Below are positions 39,577 to 47,071 of a DNA stretch of 47,071 bases, in pieces. Below the pieces are notes generated by a model, which saw only the letters and a program-made list of their open reading frames with translations, was not told where the DNA came from and ran no database searches. Made by a program: the position numbers and the translations under genes. This DNA is from Actinomycetota bacterium (GTDB lineage Bacteria; Actinomycetota; Thermoleophilia; Solirubrobacterales; 70-9). Position 1 is the first letter of the stretch, and the number at the start of each line of letters is the position of its first letter. The stretch lies in the NCBI GenBank assembly GCA_018268415.1, contig JAFDWO010000147.1, forward strand, positions 1 to 47,071. Direction: 5' to 3'.

Positions 39577-39699
39577 ATGATGAACGGCCAGACCTTGGTG
39601 GACGCCCTGATCAAACCCTCGACCGCGGCTTTCGCCCTGGCCGCGGTCGTCGGCGTCCTCACCGCCGCCCTGATACTCGTGTTGTTGGTGGCGACCTGA
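39577..39699 (+). CDS. Tiny single-pass membrane protein
   Basis: 40 codons from ATG at 39577 (a second ATG follows at 39580). GGAGG lies about 13 nt upstream. Residues 17-39 are uniformly hydrophobic, with AFALAAVVGVLTAALILVLL. A GCGACCTGAGCGGCC stretch spanning its stop is repeated directly 19 nt later. Plausible small membrane protein with no family assigned. The 145 nt before it hold nothing else recognised. Confidence 0.55.
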   Translation: MMNGQTLVDALIKPSTAAFALAAVVGVLTAALILVLLVAT

Positions 39700-39744
39700 G
39701 CGGCCGGCCGGCGACCTGAGCGGCCGTGATGAGAGGAGCCGAGG

Positions 39745-40083
39745 ATGGCGCGGGACAGGATCGAGTTGACGAAGGAGAGCTACCGGGCGTTCGCGGCGGG
39801 CGACCGGGAGGCGATCGAGGAGCTGATCGGGCCGGAGTTCGAATTCCACAGCCCGGCCGATGAGCAGGGACTGGATCGGGACGGGTACTTCCGGCGCTGC
39901 TGGCCGGGGGCGGGATCGCTCACCGAGTTCGAGTTCGTGCGACTGATCGAGAACGGGGACGAGGTCGTCGTCACCTACGAGGCGACCAGGCAGGACGGGA
40001 GTCGGTTCCGGAACACGGAGGTGCTCGGCTTCGACGGCGACCGGCAGGTGCGGGCCGAGGTGTACTTCGGCTGGAACCTCTGA
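39745..40083 (+). CDS. SnoaL-like NTF2-fold protein
   Basis: 112 aa. SnoaL/NTF2 fold: IELTKESYRAFAAGDREAIEELIGPEFEFHSP, then DGYFRRCWPG and VVVTYEATRQDGSRFRNTE. Likely a small binding or isomerase-like protein; no catalytic assignment. GAGGAG precedes the ATG. Isolated from the other SnoaL gene at 36050 and only distantly alike. Confidence 0.9.
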   Translation: MARDRIELTKESYRAFAAGDREAIEELIGPEFEFHSPADEQGLDRDGYFRRCWPGAGSLTEFEFVRLIENGDEVVVTYEATRQDGSRFRNTEVLGFDGDRQVRAEVYFGWNL

Positions 40084-40115
40084 GGAGGCGGCGCCGGGAG
40101 CCGGCGCGCCGCGGC

Positions 40116-40397
40116 CTATGCGGGAGCGTCGCCCTCGGTGTCGTCGTACGGGGTGACCGTGCCGTAATCCTCGACGGTGCCGCCATCGCGCATGCTGGCC
40201 TCCTCGGGATCGTCACCCGCCTCGCGCAGGGAGCGGCGTTGGCGCAGGTAGTCCCAGGTCTTGTCGAGCTGGAGCTTCAGCTCCTCGAGGCGGGCGTGCT
40301 CGTCGTCGTTCAGGCCCTCGCCCTCGTGGCGGTGGAGGAGGTCCTCCTCCTCCTTGACGAGCTCGTCGATCCGGTCAAGTACTCGCTGGTCGTCCAT
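40116..40397 (-). CDS. DUF2630 protein
   Basis: 93 aa. Actinobacterial DUF2630: RVLDRIDELVKEEEDLLHR, LNDDEHARLEELKLQLDKTWDYLRQRRSLREAGDDPEEASMR, and a C-terminal VEDYGTVTPYDD where the family usually has VEGY. Two helices, cytoplasmic, function unknown. Downstream of the BVMO gene by orientation? No: it lies after it on the same strand, 45 nt away, and could be in one transcript. Confidence 0.9.
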   Translation of the reverse strand: MDDQRVLDRIDELVKEEEDLLHRHEGEGLNDDEHARLEELKLQLDKTWDYLRQRRSLREAGDDPEEASMRDGGTVEDYGTVTPYDDTEGDAPA

Positions 40398-40442
40398 GGC
40401 CCTAGATTAGTCCCGGCAGCGCAGTGCGGCCCCAAGCGGGCG

Positions 40443-41972
40443 TCAGGCGGGGACCGGCCGGGGCGTCGGCACCCGCCGCGAGAAGGTCATCGCGCCGTCC
40501 TCGAGCGACCCGTAGCGCAGCGTCCGCAGATCCACCGCGTAGTTCTGGCGCAGCTTCCACGGCTCCTTCGAGCCCTGCTTCGGCAGGTCGGCGACCGCAC
40601 GCACGACGTAGCCGGAGCTGAAGTCGAGGATCGGCTCCTCGGTCACGTTCGGGTCGGTGAGGTGGGGCATGCAGACGTCGTAGCCGTTGGCGTCCATGTG
40701 GTTGAGGAGCCGGCACATGTATTCGGCGACGAGGTCGGCCTTCAGGGTCCACGAGGCGTTCGTGTAGCCGACGGTGAAGGCGAGGTTCGGGACCTCGCCC
40801 ATCATCATCCCCTTGTAGGCGAGCAGGTGGGATTGATCAGGTTCGACGCCGTCGATCTCCATCTTCATCCCGCCGAAGAAGAGGAGGTTGAGGCCGGTTG
40901 CGGTGACGACCACGTCGGCGTCCAACTCACGTCCCGACCGCAGCTCGATCCCGCTCGCGGTGAAGCGCTCGATGTGGTCGGTGACGATGTCGGCGTCGCC
41001 TCGGGAGAGGGCCTTGAAGAGGTCGGCGTCCGGCACCAGGCAGAGTCGCTGGTCCCAGGGGTTATAGGACGGCTTGAAGTGGGTGTCGACGTCGTACCCT
41101 GCGGGGAGTGCGTTGATCGTCCCCTTGCGGATCAGCTTTTTCACGAAACCCGGACGGGAGCGCGACAGACGGAAGATCAGGCTCTGGATCACGACGTTCT
41201 TCCAGCGGACGATCGGGTAGACCGCGCGATGCGGGAGGAACTTGCGGAGCAGCTCCGCGATCGGGTCTTCGCCGGGCACCGAGAGGATGTAGGTGGGCGA
41301 GCGCTGCAGCATCGTCACGTGGGCGGCGTCCTCGGCCATCGCCGGGACCAGCGTCACCGCCGTCGCGCCGCTGCCGATCACCACCACCCGCTTGCCCGCA
41401 TAATCGGGCTCCTCGGGCCAGTGCTGGGGGTGGATGACGCGCCCCTGGAAGTCCTCGATCCCCTCGAACTCCGGCGTGAAGCCTTCGTCGTAGCGGTAAT
41501 AGCCGCTGCACATCATCAGGAAGGCGCAGCTGAACCTTGCCTCGCCGCCGTCGGCGCGCGCCGCGGTCACCGTCCAGCGGGCCTCCTCGCTCGACCACGA
41601 GGCCTTCACGACCCGGTGGCCGAAGTGCACCTTGCGGTCGATGCCGGCCTCGCGGGCCGTCTCGCGCACGTATTCCAGGATCGACTCGCCGTCGGCGATC
41701 GACTTCGCCGCCGTCCAGGGGCGAAAGCGATACCCGAGCGTGTGCATGTCGGAGTCGGAGCGGATGCCGGGGTAACGGAAGAGGTCCCAGGTGCCACCGA
41801 TCGCCTCCCGCGCCTCGAGGATCGCGTACGTCTTGCCCGGACACCGCTCCTGCAGGTGGTGGGCGGCGCCGATCCCGGAGATGCCGGCGCCGACGATGAG
41901 GACGTCGACGCGCTCCGGCTCGGCCGGATCGGACCCGTTGCCGGGGGTCGTGGTGAGGGTCTCTGAGGTCAC
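40443..41972 (-). CDS. Flavin-binding monooxygenase, Baeyer-Villiger type
   Basis: 509 aa from GTG at 41972 with GGAGGAG upstream. NADPH- and O2-dependent, oxidises ketones or similar to esters. FAD Rossmann GAGISG (28-33), BVMO fingerprint FQGRVIHPQHWP (175-186), and NADPH Rossmann GSGATA (200-205). All key residues present. One nt separates it from the upstream saccharopine-dehydrogenase-like gene, so they are translated together. Confidence 0.95.
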   Translation of the reverse strand: MTSETLTTTPGNGSDPAEPERVDVLIVGAGISGIGAAHHLQERCPGKTYAILEAREAIGGTWDLFRYPGIRSDSDMHTLGYRFRPWTAAKSIADGESILEYVRETAREAGIDRKVHFGHRVVKASWSSEEARWTVTAARADGGEARFSCAFLMMCSGYYRYDEGFTPEFEGIEDFQGRVIHPQHWPEEPDYAGKRVVVIGSGATAVTLVPAMAEDAAHVTMLQRSPTYILSVPGEDPIAELLRKFLPHRAVYPIVRWKNVVIQSLIFRLSRSRPGFVKKLIRKGTINALPAGYDVDTHFKPSYNPWDQRLCLVPDADLFKALSRGDADIVTDHIERFTASGIELRSGRELDADVVVTATGLNLLFFGGMKMEIDGVEPDQSHLLAYKGMMMGEVPNLAFTVGYTNASWTLKADLVAEYMCRLLNHMDANGYDVCMPHLTDPNVTEEPILDFSSGYVVRAVADLPKQGSKEPWKLRQNYAVDLRTLRYGSLEDGAMTFSRRVPTPRPVPA

Positions 41973-41973
41973 T

Positions 41974-43194
41974 TCAATCTCCTCCGTTTCGCCGGCGCAG
42001 ACGGCCGGGCGCCGCCCAATCGCCCTCCAGCACTCGAAACGCTATCCCGGCGTCTTGCAGCCTTGTGAGAAGCATGTCACCCATCGCTGCAACGGTCGTC
42101 AGCTGGCCGGCGCGCTCCGGGAGATCGTCGAAGGCAAGGCAGAGGCCTGACTCGGCGAGCATCTTCGACGTCTCCGAGTAGCCCGGATCGCCGCCCGCGA
42201 CCTCGGTGATGACACGCTCCCCGCCACCCTCGCCGACGAAACGGACCTTGAACCAGCTGCGCGCGCGTTTCCCCTCGCTCGGTCCCTCGCCGGGCGATCT
42301 CGCCTTCAGCAGGAGCTTGCGGACGGGCGGGATCGGGGCGAGAACGGCGACCGTGCCGACCCCCGCGGCGATCCCGCCGATCGTCATCAGGTGGCGCGCG
42401 ACGAGATTGTGCCCATACGTGAAGTCGGGGCCGTAACGGTCGACCGCGGCGGCGGAGCGGCGAATGACCGTGCCGTCGATGGTCGGCAGCGGCGCACTCC
42501 AGCCGCCGAGCTCCGGAACGTGACGGATCCGTGCGGGGGCCGAGTGGATCTTGCGACCGGCCGGGCGCGGCTCGACCGCGCGACGCCGCCTCGCCGCGGC
42601 CAGGGTCTCTCGTCCCCGGGCGAAGCCGTTGACCGCCGAGTGGTAGGTGCCGCCGGAGAACTCGGCGTTGGTGCGGACGTAACCGTTGACGGTGAGCGGC
42701 ACGCCCTCGGGCAGGCGCTGAACCGTGAAATACGCGCCGAGGTCGTGCGGAATCGAGTCGAAGCCGCAACAGTGGACGATCCGGGCACCGCTGCGCTCGG
42801 CGGTCGCGTGGTGCTCGAGCCACATCCTGTCGACGAACTCGGGCTCACCGGTGAGGTCGACATAGTCGGTGCCGACAGCGGCACAGGCCGCGACCAACGG
42901 GGCGCCGTATAGCGCGTAGGGGCCGACGGTGGTGATGACGACGCGGGTCGACCCGGCAACCTCGGCGAGCGCCGCCGGGTCGGCGGCGTCGGCGACGAGC
43001 AGGTCGGGTGCGGACGCCGCGGGGTGGGCCGCGGCCAGCCGGGCGGCGACGGCCTCGAGCTTGGCGCGATTGCGACCGATCAGCGCCCAGCGCAGCCCGG
43101 CGGGCGCGTTGGCGGCGAGGTAGTCGGCGGTCAGCCCGCCCGTGAACCCGGTCGCGCCGAACAACGCGAGGTCGTGGTCCCGCTCCCCTGGCAT
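41974..43194 (-). CDS. Saccharopine dehydrogenase-like reductase
   Basis: 406 aa. NAD(P)-binding domain GATGFTG (13-19), then VVITTVGPYALYGAPLVAACAAVGTDYVDLTGE, the conserved family segment, and CCGFDSIPHDLGAYF. The C-terminal half matches trans-acting enoyl reductase-like actinobacterial proteins, a subgroup known in mycobacterial lipid synthesis, so a lipid substrate is more likely than saccharopine. No clear membrane segment beyond IGGIAAGVGTVAVLAPI. Operon with the BVMO. Confidence 0.9.
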   Translation of the reverse strand: MPGERDHDLALFGATGFTGGLTADYLAANAPAGLRWALIGRNRAKLEAVAARLAAAHPAASAPDLLVADAADPAALAEVAGSTRVVITTVGPYALYGAPLVAACAAVGTDYVDLTGEPEFVDRMWLEHHATAERSGARIVHCCGFDSIPHDLGAYFTVQRLPEGVPLTVNGYVRTNAEFSGGTYHSAVNGFARGRETLAAARRRRAVEPRPAGRKIHSAPARIRHVPELGGWSAPLPTIDGTVIRRSAAAVDRYGPDFTYGHNLVARHLMTIGGIAAGVGTVAVLAPIPPVRKLLLKARSPGEGPSEGKRARSWFKVRFVGEGGGERVITEVAGGDPGYSETSKMLAESGLCLAFDDLPERAGQLTTVAAMGDMLLTRLQDAGIAFRVLEGDWAAPGRLRRRNGGD

Positions 43195-43237
43195 CGCGCC
43201 ATTGTGCCGGCTGCGCAGCCAGTTTGGGGTGCGAGGG

Positions 43238-43606
43238 CTACTCGGCGACCCAGACCTTGGCGGCGGCGAGCTCGCCGGGCTCGAACGTCCGGACCTCCCC
43301 CGGCGCCATGAAGCCGAAGGCTTTCATCGCCTTACGAATCCAGTCCACATCGGTGACGATCGCGGTGCGTTTCCATGCCCTCATGTGACCGAGGCCCAGT
43401 TTGAGCCCGGTCTTCGCGTCCTCGACCACGGCCCCGGCGTCCATCCCGAACCCCGAGTCGATCTCGAACAGCAGGCGGACCTCCCCGCGCTCCGCCGCCT
43501 CGCCGAGCGCCGGCTCGATCAGCTCGCGGTAGTCGGCCCCGGTCAGCTCGTCGACGACCCGGAACCCGATCGTGCCCTCCGGCATCCGCTCGATCCGCTC
43601 GACCAT
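43238..43606 (-). CDS. SpoIIAA-like STAS protein
   Basis: 122 aa from ATG at 43606. STAS/SpoIIAA-like (DUF3478) fold: GTIGFRVVDELTGADYRELIEPAL, VRLLFEIDSGFGMDAGAVVEDAKTGLKLG, and RTAIVTDVDWIRKAMKAFGFM. Members bind lipids or act in membrane-linked switching; no conserved phospho-Ser is evident. Two inverted repeats lie just upstream. Confidence 0.88.
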   Translation of the reverse strand: MVERIERMPEGTIGFRVVDELTGADYRELIEPALGEAAERGEVRLLFEIDSGFGMDAGAVVEDAKTGLKLGLGHMRAWKRTAIVTDVDWIRKAMKAFGFMAPGEVRTFEPGELAAAKVWVAE

Positions 43607-43618
43607 GAGCGAAACCTT

Positions 43619-43686
43619 AGTGCGTCGCCGCGACGCACTGATCCCCCCTGCCGGGGCGTGTAACACGATCGTGAGACTTGTCTCAC
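43619..43686. promoter_or_regulatory. Two inverted repeats between divergent genes
   Basis: AGTGCGTCG / CGACGCACT (43619-43627, 43631-43639, spacer CCG) lies 12 nt upstream of the STAS gene. GTGAGAC / GTCTCAC (43671-43677, 43680-43686, spacer TT) is further out. Both are perfect and of operator size. No promoter hexamers are certain in this gap. Confidence 0.5.
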
Positions 43687-43812
43687 CGTCGATTTAGCGT
43701 CGCCAGACGTTGCCGGCGAACTCTCCACGTCGCGCCGTTCCGGCGCTCCGGGCATCTCCCTGGCCCGGATCACCTCCCTCCCGTCCAATCACCCCCAAAG
43801 GAGCGATCAAAC

Positions 43813-44337
43813 ATGTCCTCAGATGGAGAGACCAGAAAGGAACGCGGGTTTCCGCTGTTCGTGTCGACGCTTGCCCTGCTCGTCGCCTTCACCGCCTTGC
43901 TGGCGGTGGCGTTCAAGCTCAACTCCAAGGGCGACGCCGCGACGCCGACGGCCGCGGCCCCGAAGGCCGCCACCGCGGCCCCGGCCGAAACCGAAAAGGT
44001 CTCGCTGGTCATCAAAACCGACGAAGAGCACGGCAAGCTGGGGCCGGAAGGCACCTGGCACGACGCCTACCTGCCTGCGGATTTCACCGTGCACCCAGGG
44101 GCGACGGTGGAAGTCACCGTCCGCAACTACGACGAAGCGAGCCACACCTTCACCTCCGCCGGCCTCGGCACGAATCAGATGATCGCGGGCGGCTCCGCGA
44201 CCAAGCCGGCGACGACGACGTTCACCTTCACGGCCCCGACCAAGAAGGGAAGCTACGGCTGGCACTGCGTGATGCCCTGTGACCCGTGGGCGATGACCCA
44301 CTCCGGGTTCATGAAGGGGTCGGTGCAGGTGGCCTGA
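43813..44337 (+). CDS. Membrane-anchored cupredoxin with CuA-like ligands
   Basis: 174 aa from ATG at 43813. One N-terminal transmembrane anchor (about 14-34), an Ala/Pro/Lys linker (about 40-60), then a cupredoxin barrel. Candidate copper ligands: H111 (YDEASHTF), C152, C156, H163 and M167 in WHCVMPCDPWAMTHSGFM. CuA sites use H, C, C, H and M with C-x3-C kept here, but the spacing to the last His is 6 rather than 3. Faces outside. May carry electrons or shuttle copper. Confidence 0.88.
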   Translation: MSSDGETRKERGFPLFVSTLALLVAFTALLAVAFKLNSKGDAATPTAAAPKAATAAPAETEKVSLVIKTDEEHGKLGPEGTWHDAYLPADFTVHPGATVEVTVRNYDEASHTFTSAGLGTNQMIAGGSATKPATTTFTFTAPTKKGSYGWHCVMPCDPWAMTHSGFMKGSVQVA

Positions 44338-44340
44338 GGC

Positions 44341-44378
44341 GGCCTCGTGGGCCGGCCGCGGCGCCGGCCCACGAGGCC
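44341..44378 (+). terminator. Hairpin after the cupredoxin gene
   Basis: Perfect 16-bp stem GGCCTCGTGGGCCGGC (44341-44356) / 44363-44378 with loop CGCGGC, starting 3 nt past the stop. No T-tract follows, so factor-independent termination is uncertain, but position and strength suggest 3'-end formation or RNA stabilisation. Confidence 0.7.
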
Positions 44379-44416
44379 CCGGGCCTGCCGTCTGCCGGTT
44401 CGGTCACAGTGAGCCG

Positions 44417-45037
44417 ATGACCGGGCGGCGCGAGTTCCCACCCCTGCACGCCGGTGACCTGTCCGCCGATCCGTTCGAGCAGTTCGCGCGCTGGTACGAG
44501 CTCGCGGCGGCGGAGGTTCCGTTGGCCGAGGCGATGGCGCTGGCGACGGTCGCCGACGACGGTGCGCCCGATGCGCGGATGGTCCTGCTGAAGGGTCACG
44601 GCCCGGACGGCTTCCGCTTCTTCACCAACTACGAGAGCGCCAAGGCGGGCCAGATCGCCGCCGACCCGCGCGGCGCGCTGATCCTCTACTGGCGCGAGCA
44701 CGACCGCCAGGTACGGGCGCGGGGGGCGATCGAGCGACTGCCCGTCGCCGACTCCGACGCCTACTTCGCGAGCCGGGCGCGCGCGAGCCGGCTCGGCGCC
44801 TGGGCCTCGCCGCAGAGCCGGCCACTCGCCGGCCGGGCGGAGCTGGACGCCCGGCTGACCGCCGTGCACGAGCGCTTCGACCGGGTCGAGGACGTGCCGC
44901 GACCCGACTTCTGGGGCGGCTTCCTGCTGCGGCCGGAGACGATCGAGTTCTGGCAGGGACAGCAGGCACGCCTGCACGATCGCTTCCGCTATTCGCGGGA
45001 CGGGGTGGCCTGGCGTGTCCGCCGCCTCGCGCCCTGA
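44417..45037 (+). CDS. pdxH: Pyridoxamine/pyridoxine 5'-phosphate oxidase
   Basis: 206 aa. FMN-dependent oxidase making pyridoxal phosphate. N-terminal DPFEQFARWYELA, MALATVADDGAPDARMVLLKGHGPDGFRFFTNYESAKAGQ (FMN and substrate), YWREHDRQVRARGAIERL, FASRARASRLGAWASPQSRPL, and the C-terminal PDFWGGFLLRPETIEFWQGQ...LHDRFRYSR...WRVRRLAP, all standard for PdxH. Convergent with the methyltransferase gene, 1 nt apart. Confidence 0.95.
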   Translation: MTGRREFPPLHAGDLSADPFEQFARWYELAAAEVPLAEAMALATVADDGAPDARMVLLKGHGPDGFRFFTNYESAKAGQIAADPRGALILYWREHDRQVRARGAIERLPVADSDAYFASRARASRLGAWASPQSRPLAGRAELDARLTAVHERFDRVEDVPRPDFWGGFLLRPETIEFWQGQQARLHDRFRYSRDGVAWRVRRLAP

Positions 45038-45038
45038 G

Positions 45039-45665
45039 TCAGGCGCGGTGGACCGTCACCAGCCAGGCGGGGAAGCTGCCGATGTCGAAGGTCACCTCAA
45101 TCCGCGCGTCCTGTAGGTCGGCGAGGCGCCAGCCGGCGTCGGGAACGAACGCGGCGCGCAACTCGGCCTCGGTGACCGGGTGAGGACCCTCGCTCTCCGG
45201 GGCGCCATCGCGGAAGCAGAGGACGAAGAGGGTCGCGCCCGGCTCGGTGACCGCGGCGAGGCTCGCCACGTAGACGCGCCGCTCCTCCTCGTCGAAGGTG
45301 TGAAAGAGGCCGCAGTCGAGGACGGTGTCGAAAGTGCGGTCGAGGCGCTCGAGGTGACGCGCGTCGGCCAGGGCGAATTCGGCGGACCCGCCGCGGGCCC
45401 TCCCCTTCGCCCATGCCATCTCCAGGGCGGTCGCGGCCACGTCGACCCCCAGCGCCGACAGCCCCAGCGACGCGGCGAGGAGCGTGTGCTCTCCACTCCC
45501 GCAGCCGGCGTCGAGGATGGCACCGCTCCAGCGCCCGTCGCGGGCAAGGCGCTCGAACGCCTGCTGCGGACGGCCGATGTCCCAGGGCGCGGTGCGGTCG
45601 CGGTAGGAATCGTCCCACCACGCGCCCGCCTGCCGCTCGTGACTGGTCGGCTCCCGCTCAGACAT
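45039..45665 (-). CDS. Class I SAM-dependent methyltransferase
   Basis: 208 aa. Methyltransferase-like fold: N-terminal WWDDSYRDRTAPWDIGRPQQAFERL, SAM motif I ILDAGCGSGEHTLLAA (about 50-65), GVDVAATALEMA and FALADARHLERLDRTFDTVLDCGLFHTF. Resembles thiopurine- or tellurite-type small-molecule methyltransferases (TehB/TPMT-like). Substrate unknown. Confidence 0.93.
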   Translation of the reverse strand: MSEREPTSHERQAGAWWDDSYRDRTAPWDIGRPQQAFERLARDGRWSGAILDAGCGSGEHTLLAASLGLSALGVDVAATALEMAWAKGRARGGSAEFALADARHLERLDRTFDTVLDCGLFHTFDEEERRVYVASLAAVTEPGATLFVLCFRDGAPESEGPHPVTEAELRAAFVPDAGWRLADLQDARIEVTFDIGSFPAWLVTVHRA

Positions 45666-45780
45666 CGGCGATCACGAGTCGAGCATAGATCGCGGGTTGC
45701 CCCTGATAAACGCGGCGGCAGCACGTTGGGGACGAGAGAAGATCCGAACGGCCCCCCGCGGGCCGCCACAAGGAGAGACG

Positions 45781-46179
45781 ATGAACGTCAAGACCAAGAT
45801 CGCCGCCCTCCTCGCCGCGTCGGCGATGTTGTCGGTCCCGGCCGCGGCGCTCGCCGGGGGACCGAATTACGCGCCCGAAAAGCCCCACCCGCCGCACCCG
45901 ACCAAGCCGACACCGGGCCCGAAGGCCTCGATGGCGGAAAAGGTCGCGGCCTACGGCGCCAGGTGCCAGGGCCAATCGAAGAAGCACATCCCGGGCCAGA
46001 AGGGCACGCCGTTCAGCCAATGTGTGACCGCGATGGCGAAAGCGGCGAACGGCGTGCAGGCAAAGGTCGCCTGCAAGGAATTCCCGAAGAAAAAGCACGT
46101 CAAGGGCGAAAAGGGAACCCCGTTCAGCCAGTGCGTCGCGAAAGCGAACGAAGTCCGTAAGGAAGCGAAGGCGAGCTGA
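45781..46179 (+). CDS. Secreted Lys-rich protein with Cys repeat
   Basis: 132 aa from ATG at 45781 with AAGGAGAG upstream. Signal peptide about 1-26 (AALLAASAMLSVPAAALAGG), a Pro/His/Lys linker (28-48), then two copies of a module ending KGTPFSQCV (74-82 and 111-119). Each pairs an earlier Cys (62, 98) with the Cys of the motif (81, 118), so two disulfides are likely. Strongly basic. Function unknown. The motif may be a lineage-specific module in Solirubrobacterales. Confidence 0.85.
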   Translation: MNVKTKIAALLAASAMLSVPAAALAGGPNYAPEKPHPPHPTKPTPGPKASMAEKVAAYGARCQGQSKKHIPGQKGTPFSQCVTAMAKAANGVQAKVACKEFPKKKHVKGEKGTPFSQCVAKANEVRKEAKAS

Positions 46180-46199
46180 GCACCCGTCCCCAGGGAGCG

Positions 46200-46228
46200 G
46201 CCGGCAGCGGGCGGGACCTGCTGCCGGC
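46200..46228 (+). terminator. Terminator-like hairpin
   Basis: Arms GCCGGCAGC (46200-46208) and GCTGCCGGC (46220-46228), perfect 9 bp, loop of 11 nt, followed by TTGAAAT. 21 nt past the preceding stop. Confidence 0.7.
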
Positions 46229-46255
46229 TTGAAATCGCGCTGCTAAAAAGGGGGT

Positions 46256-47071
46256 GTGTGGAATGACCGACGGCTCGCTCGGCGGGCGGCGCGGGGTGAC
46301 GGCGATGCCTTCGCCGCGATCTTCCGGCGCTACCAGCAAGACCTGTACCGCTATTGCGTCGCGATCCTCGGCGACGAGCAGGACGCCCAGGACGCGTTAC
46401 AGAACACGATGGTCAAGGCGCTGGGCGCGCTGCCCGGTGAGCGCCGCCAGATCGAGCTGAAGCCATGGCTCTACCGCGTCGCCCACAACGAGTCGATCGA
46501 GCTGCGCCGGCGGACGCGGCCGACCGCGCCACTGGTGGACGAGCTGCCGGCGCCCGACGCGAGCCCCGAGCAGCGCGCCTCGGACCGGCGGCGGCTGCGC
46601 GACCTGCTCGCCGACATCGGCGAGCTGCCGGAGCGCCACCGCGCCGCGCTGGTGATGCGCGAGCTCGCGGGCCTCGACTTCGAGGAGATCGCGGCGGCGC
46701 TCGACACCTCTCCGGGGGCGGTGCGCCAGGTCCTCTACGAGGCACGACGCGGGCTGCAGCGGATGAGCGAGGGGCGTGAGATGACCTGCGACACCGTTAC
46801 CGCGATCGTCTCCGACCGCGATGGCCGAGTCGCGCGCCGGCGCGACGTGCGCGCACACCTGCGCAGTTGCGCCGAGTGCCGGCGTTTCGCGACCGCGATC
46901 GGGAGTCGGTCCGAAACGCTGGCGGGCATCGCGCCGCTCCCGGCGGTGGCCGCCGCCGCGATCGCCAAGGGGGCGCTGGCGGGCGGCGGCGCGACCGCGG
47001 GGGCGGGCGTCGGTGGCGCCTCGGCGGGCGGCGGCGTGGCGACCGCGGGCATGGGCGGCGCGGCGGGCGCG
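46256..47071 (+). CDS. ECF-type sigma factor with C-terminal zinc-finger and Gly/Ala tail (partial)
   Basis: 272+ codons from a GTG at 46256, open at the window end. Region 2: FAAIFRRYQQDLYRYCVAIL then DAQDALQNTMVKAL. Region 4: LPERHRAALVMRELAGLDFEEIAAALDTSPGAVRQVLYEAR. After that, a zf-HC2/anti-sigma-like segment: MTCDTVTAIVSDRDG, VRAHLRSCAECRRF (Cys, then H-x3-C-x2-C). A Gly/Ala-rich stretch follows and may lead to a membrane segment beyond the window. GGGGG precedes the GTG closely, so the start is uncertain; the frame has no other candidate. Sigma and anti-sigma modules fused on one chain. Confidence 0.88.
   Translation, partial: MWNDRRLARRAARGDGDAFAAIFRRYQQDLYRYCVAILGDEQDAQDALQNTMVKALGALPGERRQIELKPWLYRVAHNESIELRRRTRPTAPLVDELPAPDASPEQRASDRRRLRDLLADIGELPERHRAALVMRELAGLDFEEIAAALDTSPGAVRQVLYEARRGLQRMSEGREMTCDTVTAIVSDRDGRVARRRDVRAHLRSCAECRRFATAIGSRSETLAGIAPLPAVAAAAIAKGALAGGGATAGAGVGGASAGGGVATAGMGGAAGA

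Overview
The window is high-GC chromosomal DNA (I judge about 70% by eye) with dense, often overlapping genes (ATGA and GTGA junctions), frequent GTG starts, tRNAs without encoded CCA, and typical actinobacterial families: a DUF2510 protein, DUF2630, a large ATP-binding LuxR regulator, and ArsR plus SRPBCC pairs. The secreted Ala/Gly/Lys-rich proteins and the short archaeal-type prolyl-tRNA synthetase suggest a Thermoleophilia (Solirubrobacterales-like) actinobacterium. That lineage is an inference from gene content, not a search result. No phage, transposase or CRISPR array was seen.

Layout. 1-360: inverted, partial copy of a non-coding composite repeat (copy A). 361-11370 (minus): one long collinear cluster, rRNA methyltransferase - pheS - pheT - argC - argJ - argB - argD - coiled-coil protein - small membrane protein - argG, so arginine biosynthesis is chained to phenylalanyl-tRNA synthetase. 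11391-12010: rpmI-rplT with a strong terminator. 12062-13162: wecB. 13230-14200: composite repeat copy B. 14226-20186 (minus): secreted protein, infC, thrS and a polytopic membrane protein. 20212-21119: AraC regulator and VOC protein. 21154-21298: four tandem GC-rich units. 21298-26834: DUF2510 protein, LAL regulator, secreted beta-rich protein and a small coupled ORF. 27066-27138: tRNA-Val. 27301-28226: composite repeat copy C. 28277-34309: PhnB-like protein, zwf, GNAT protein, nhaA, cupin and proS. 34476-37127: FAD hydroxylase, SnoaL-like protein and ArsR regulator behind overlapping divergent promoters. 37505-37575: tRNA-Cys. 37690-43606: L,D-transpeptidase, ArsR-SRPBCC pair, small proteins, and a Baeyer-Villiger-type monooxygenase with a saccharopine-dehydrogenase-like partner. 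43813-47071: CuA-like cupredoxin, PNPOx-type oxidase, methyltransferase, Cys-repeat secreted protein, and an ECF sigma factor with a zinc-finger tail that runs off the window.

The most unusual content is non-coding. A composite element of about 0.9 kb occurs three times (A partial), each time directly after a gene's 3' end and in the same orientation relative to that gene. It carries an ordered series of palindromes (called P1 to P5 here). The 14-nt loop of the last hairpin is exactly complementary to the loop region of the first, so its RNA could form a kissing-loop closure. A second dispersed palindrome family (core GCTGTTCCTT) occurs three times: in an operon spacer, inside copy C, and in frame inside a membrane-protein gene. 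Its arms co-vary between copies. A third palindrome is embedded in frame in the rRNA methyltransferase gene.
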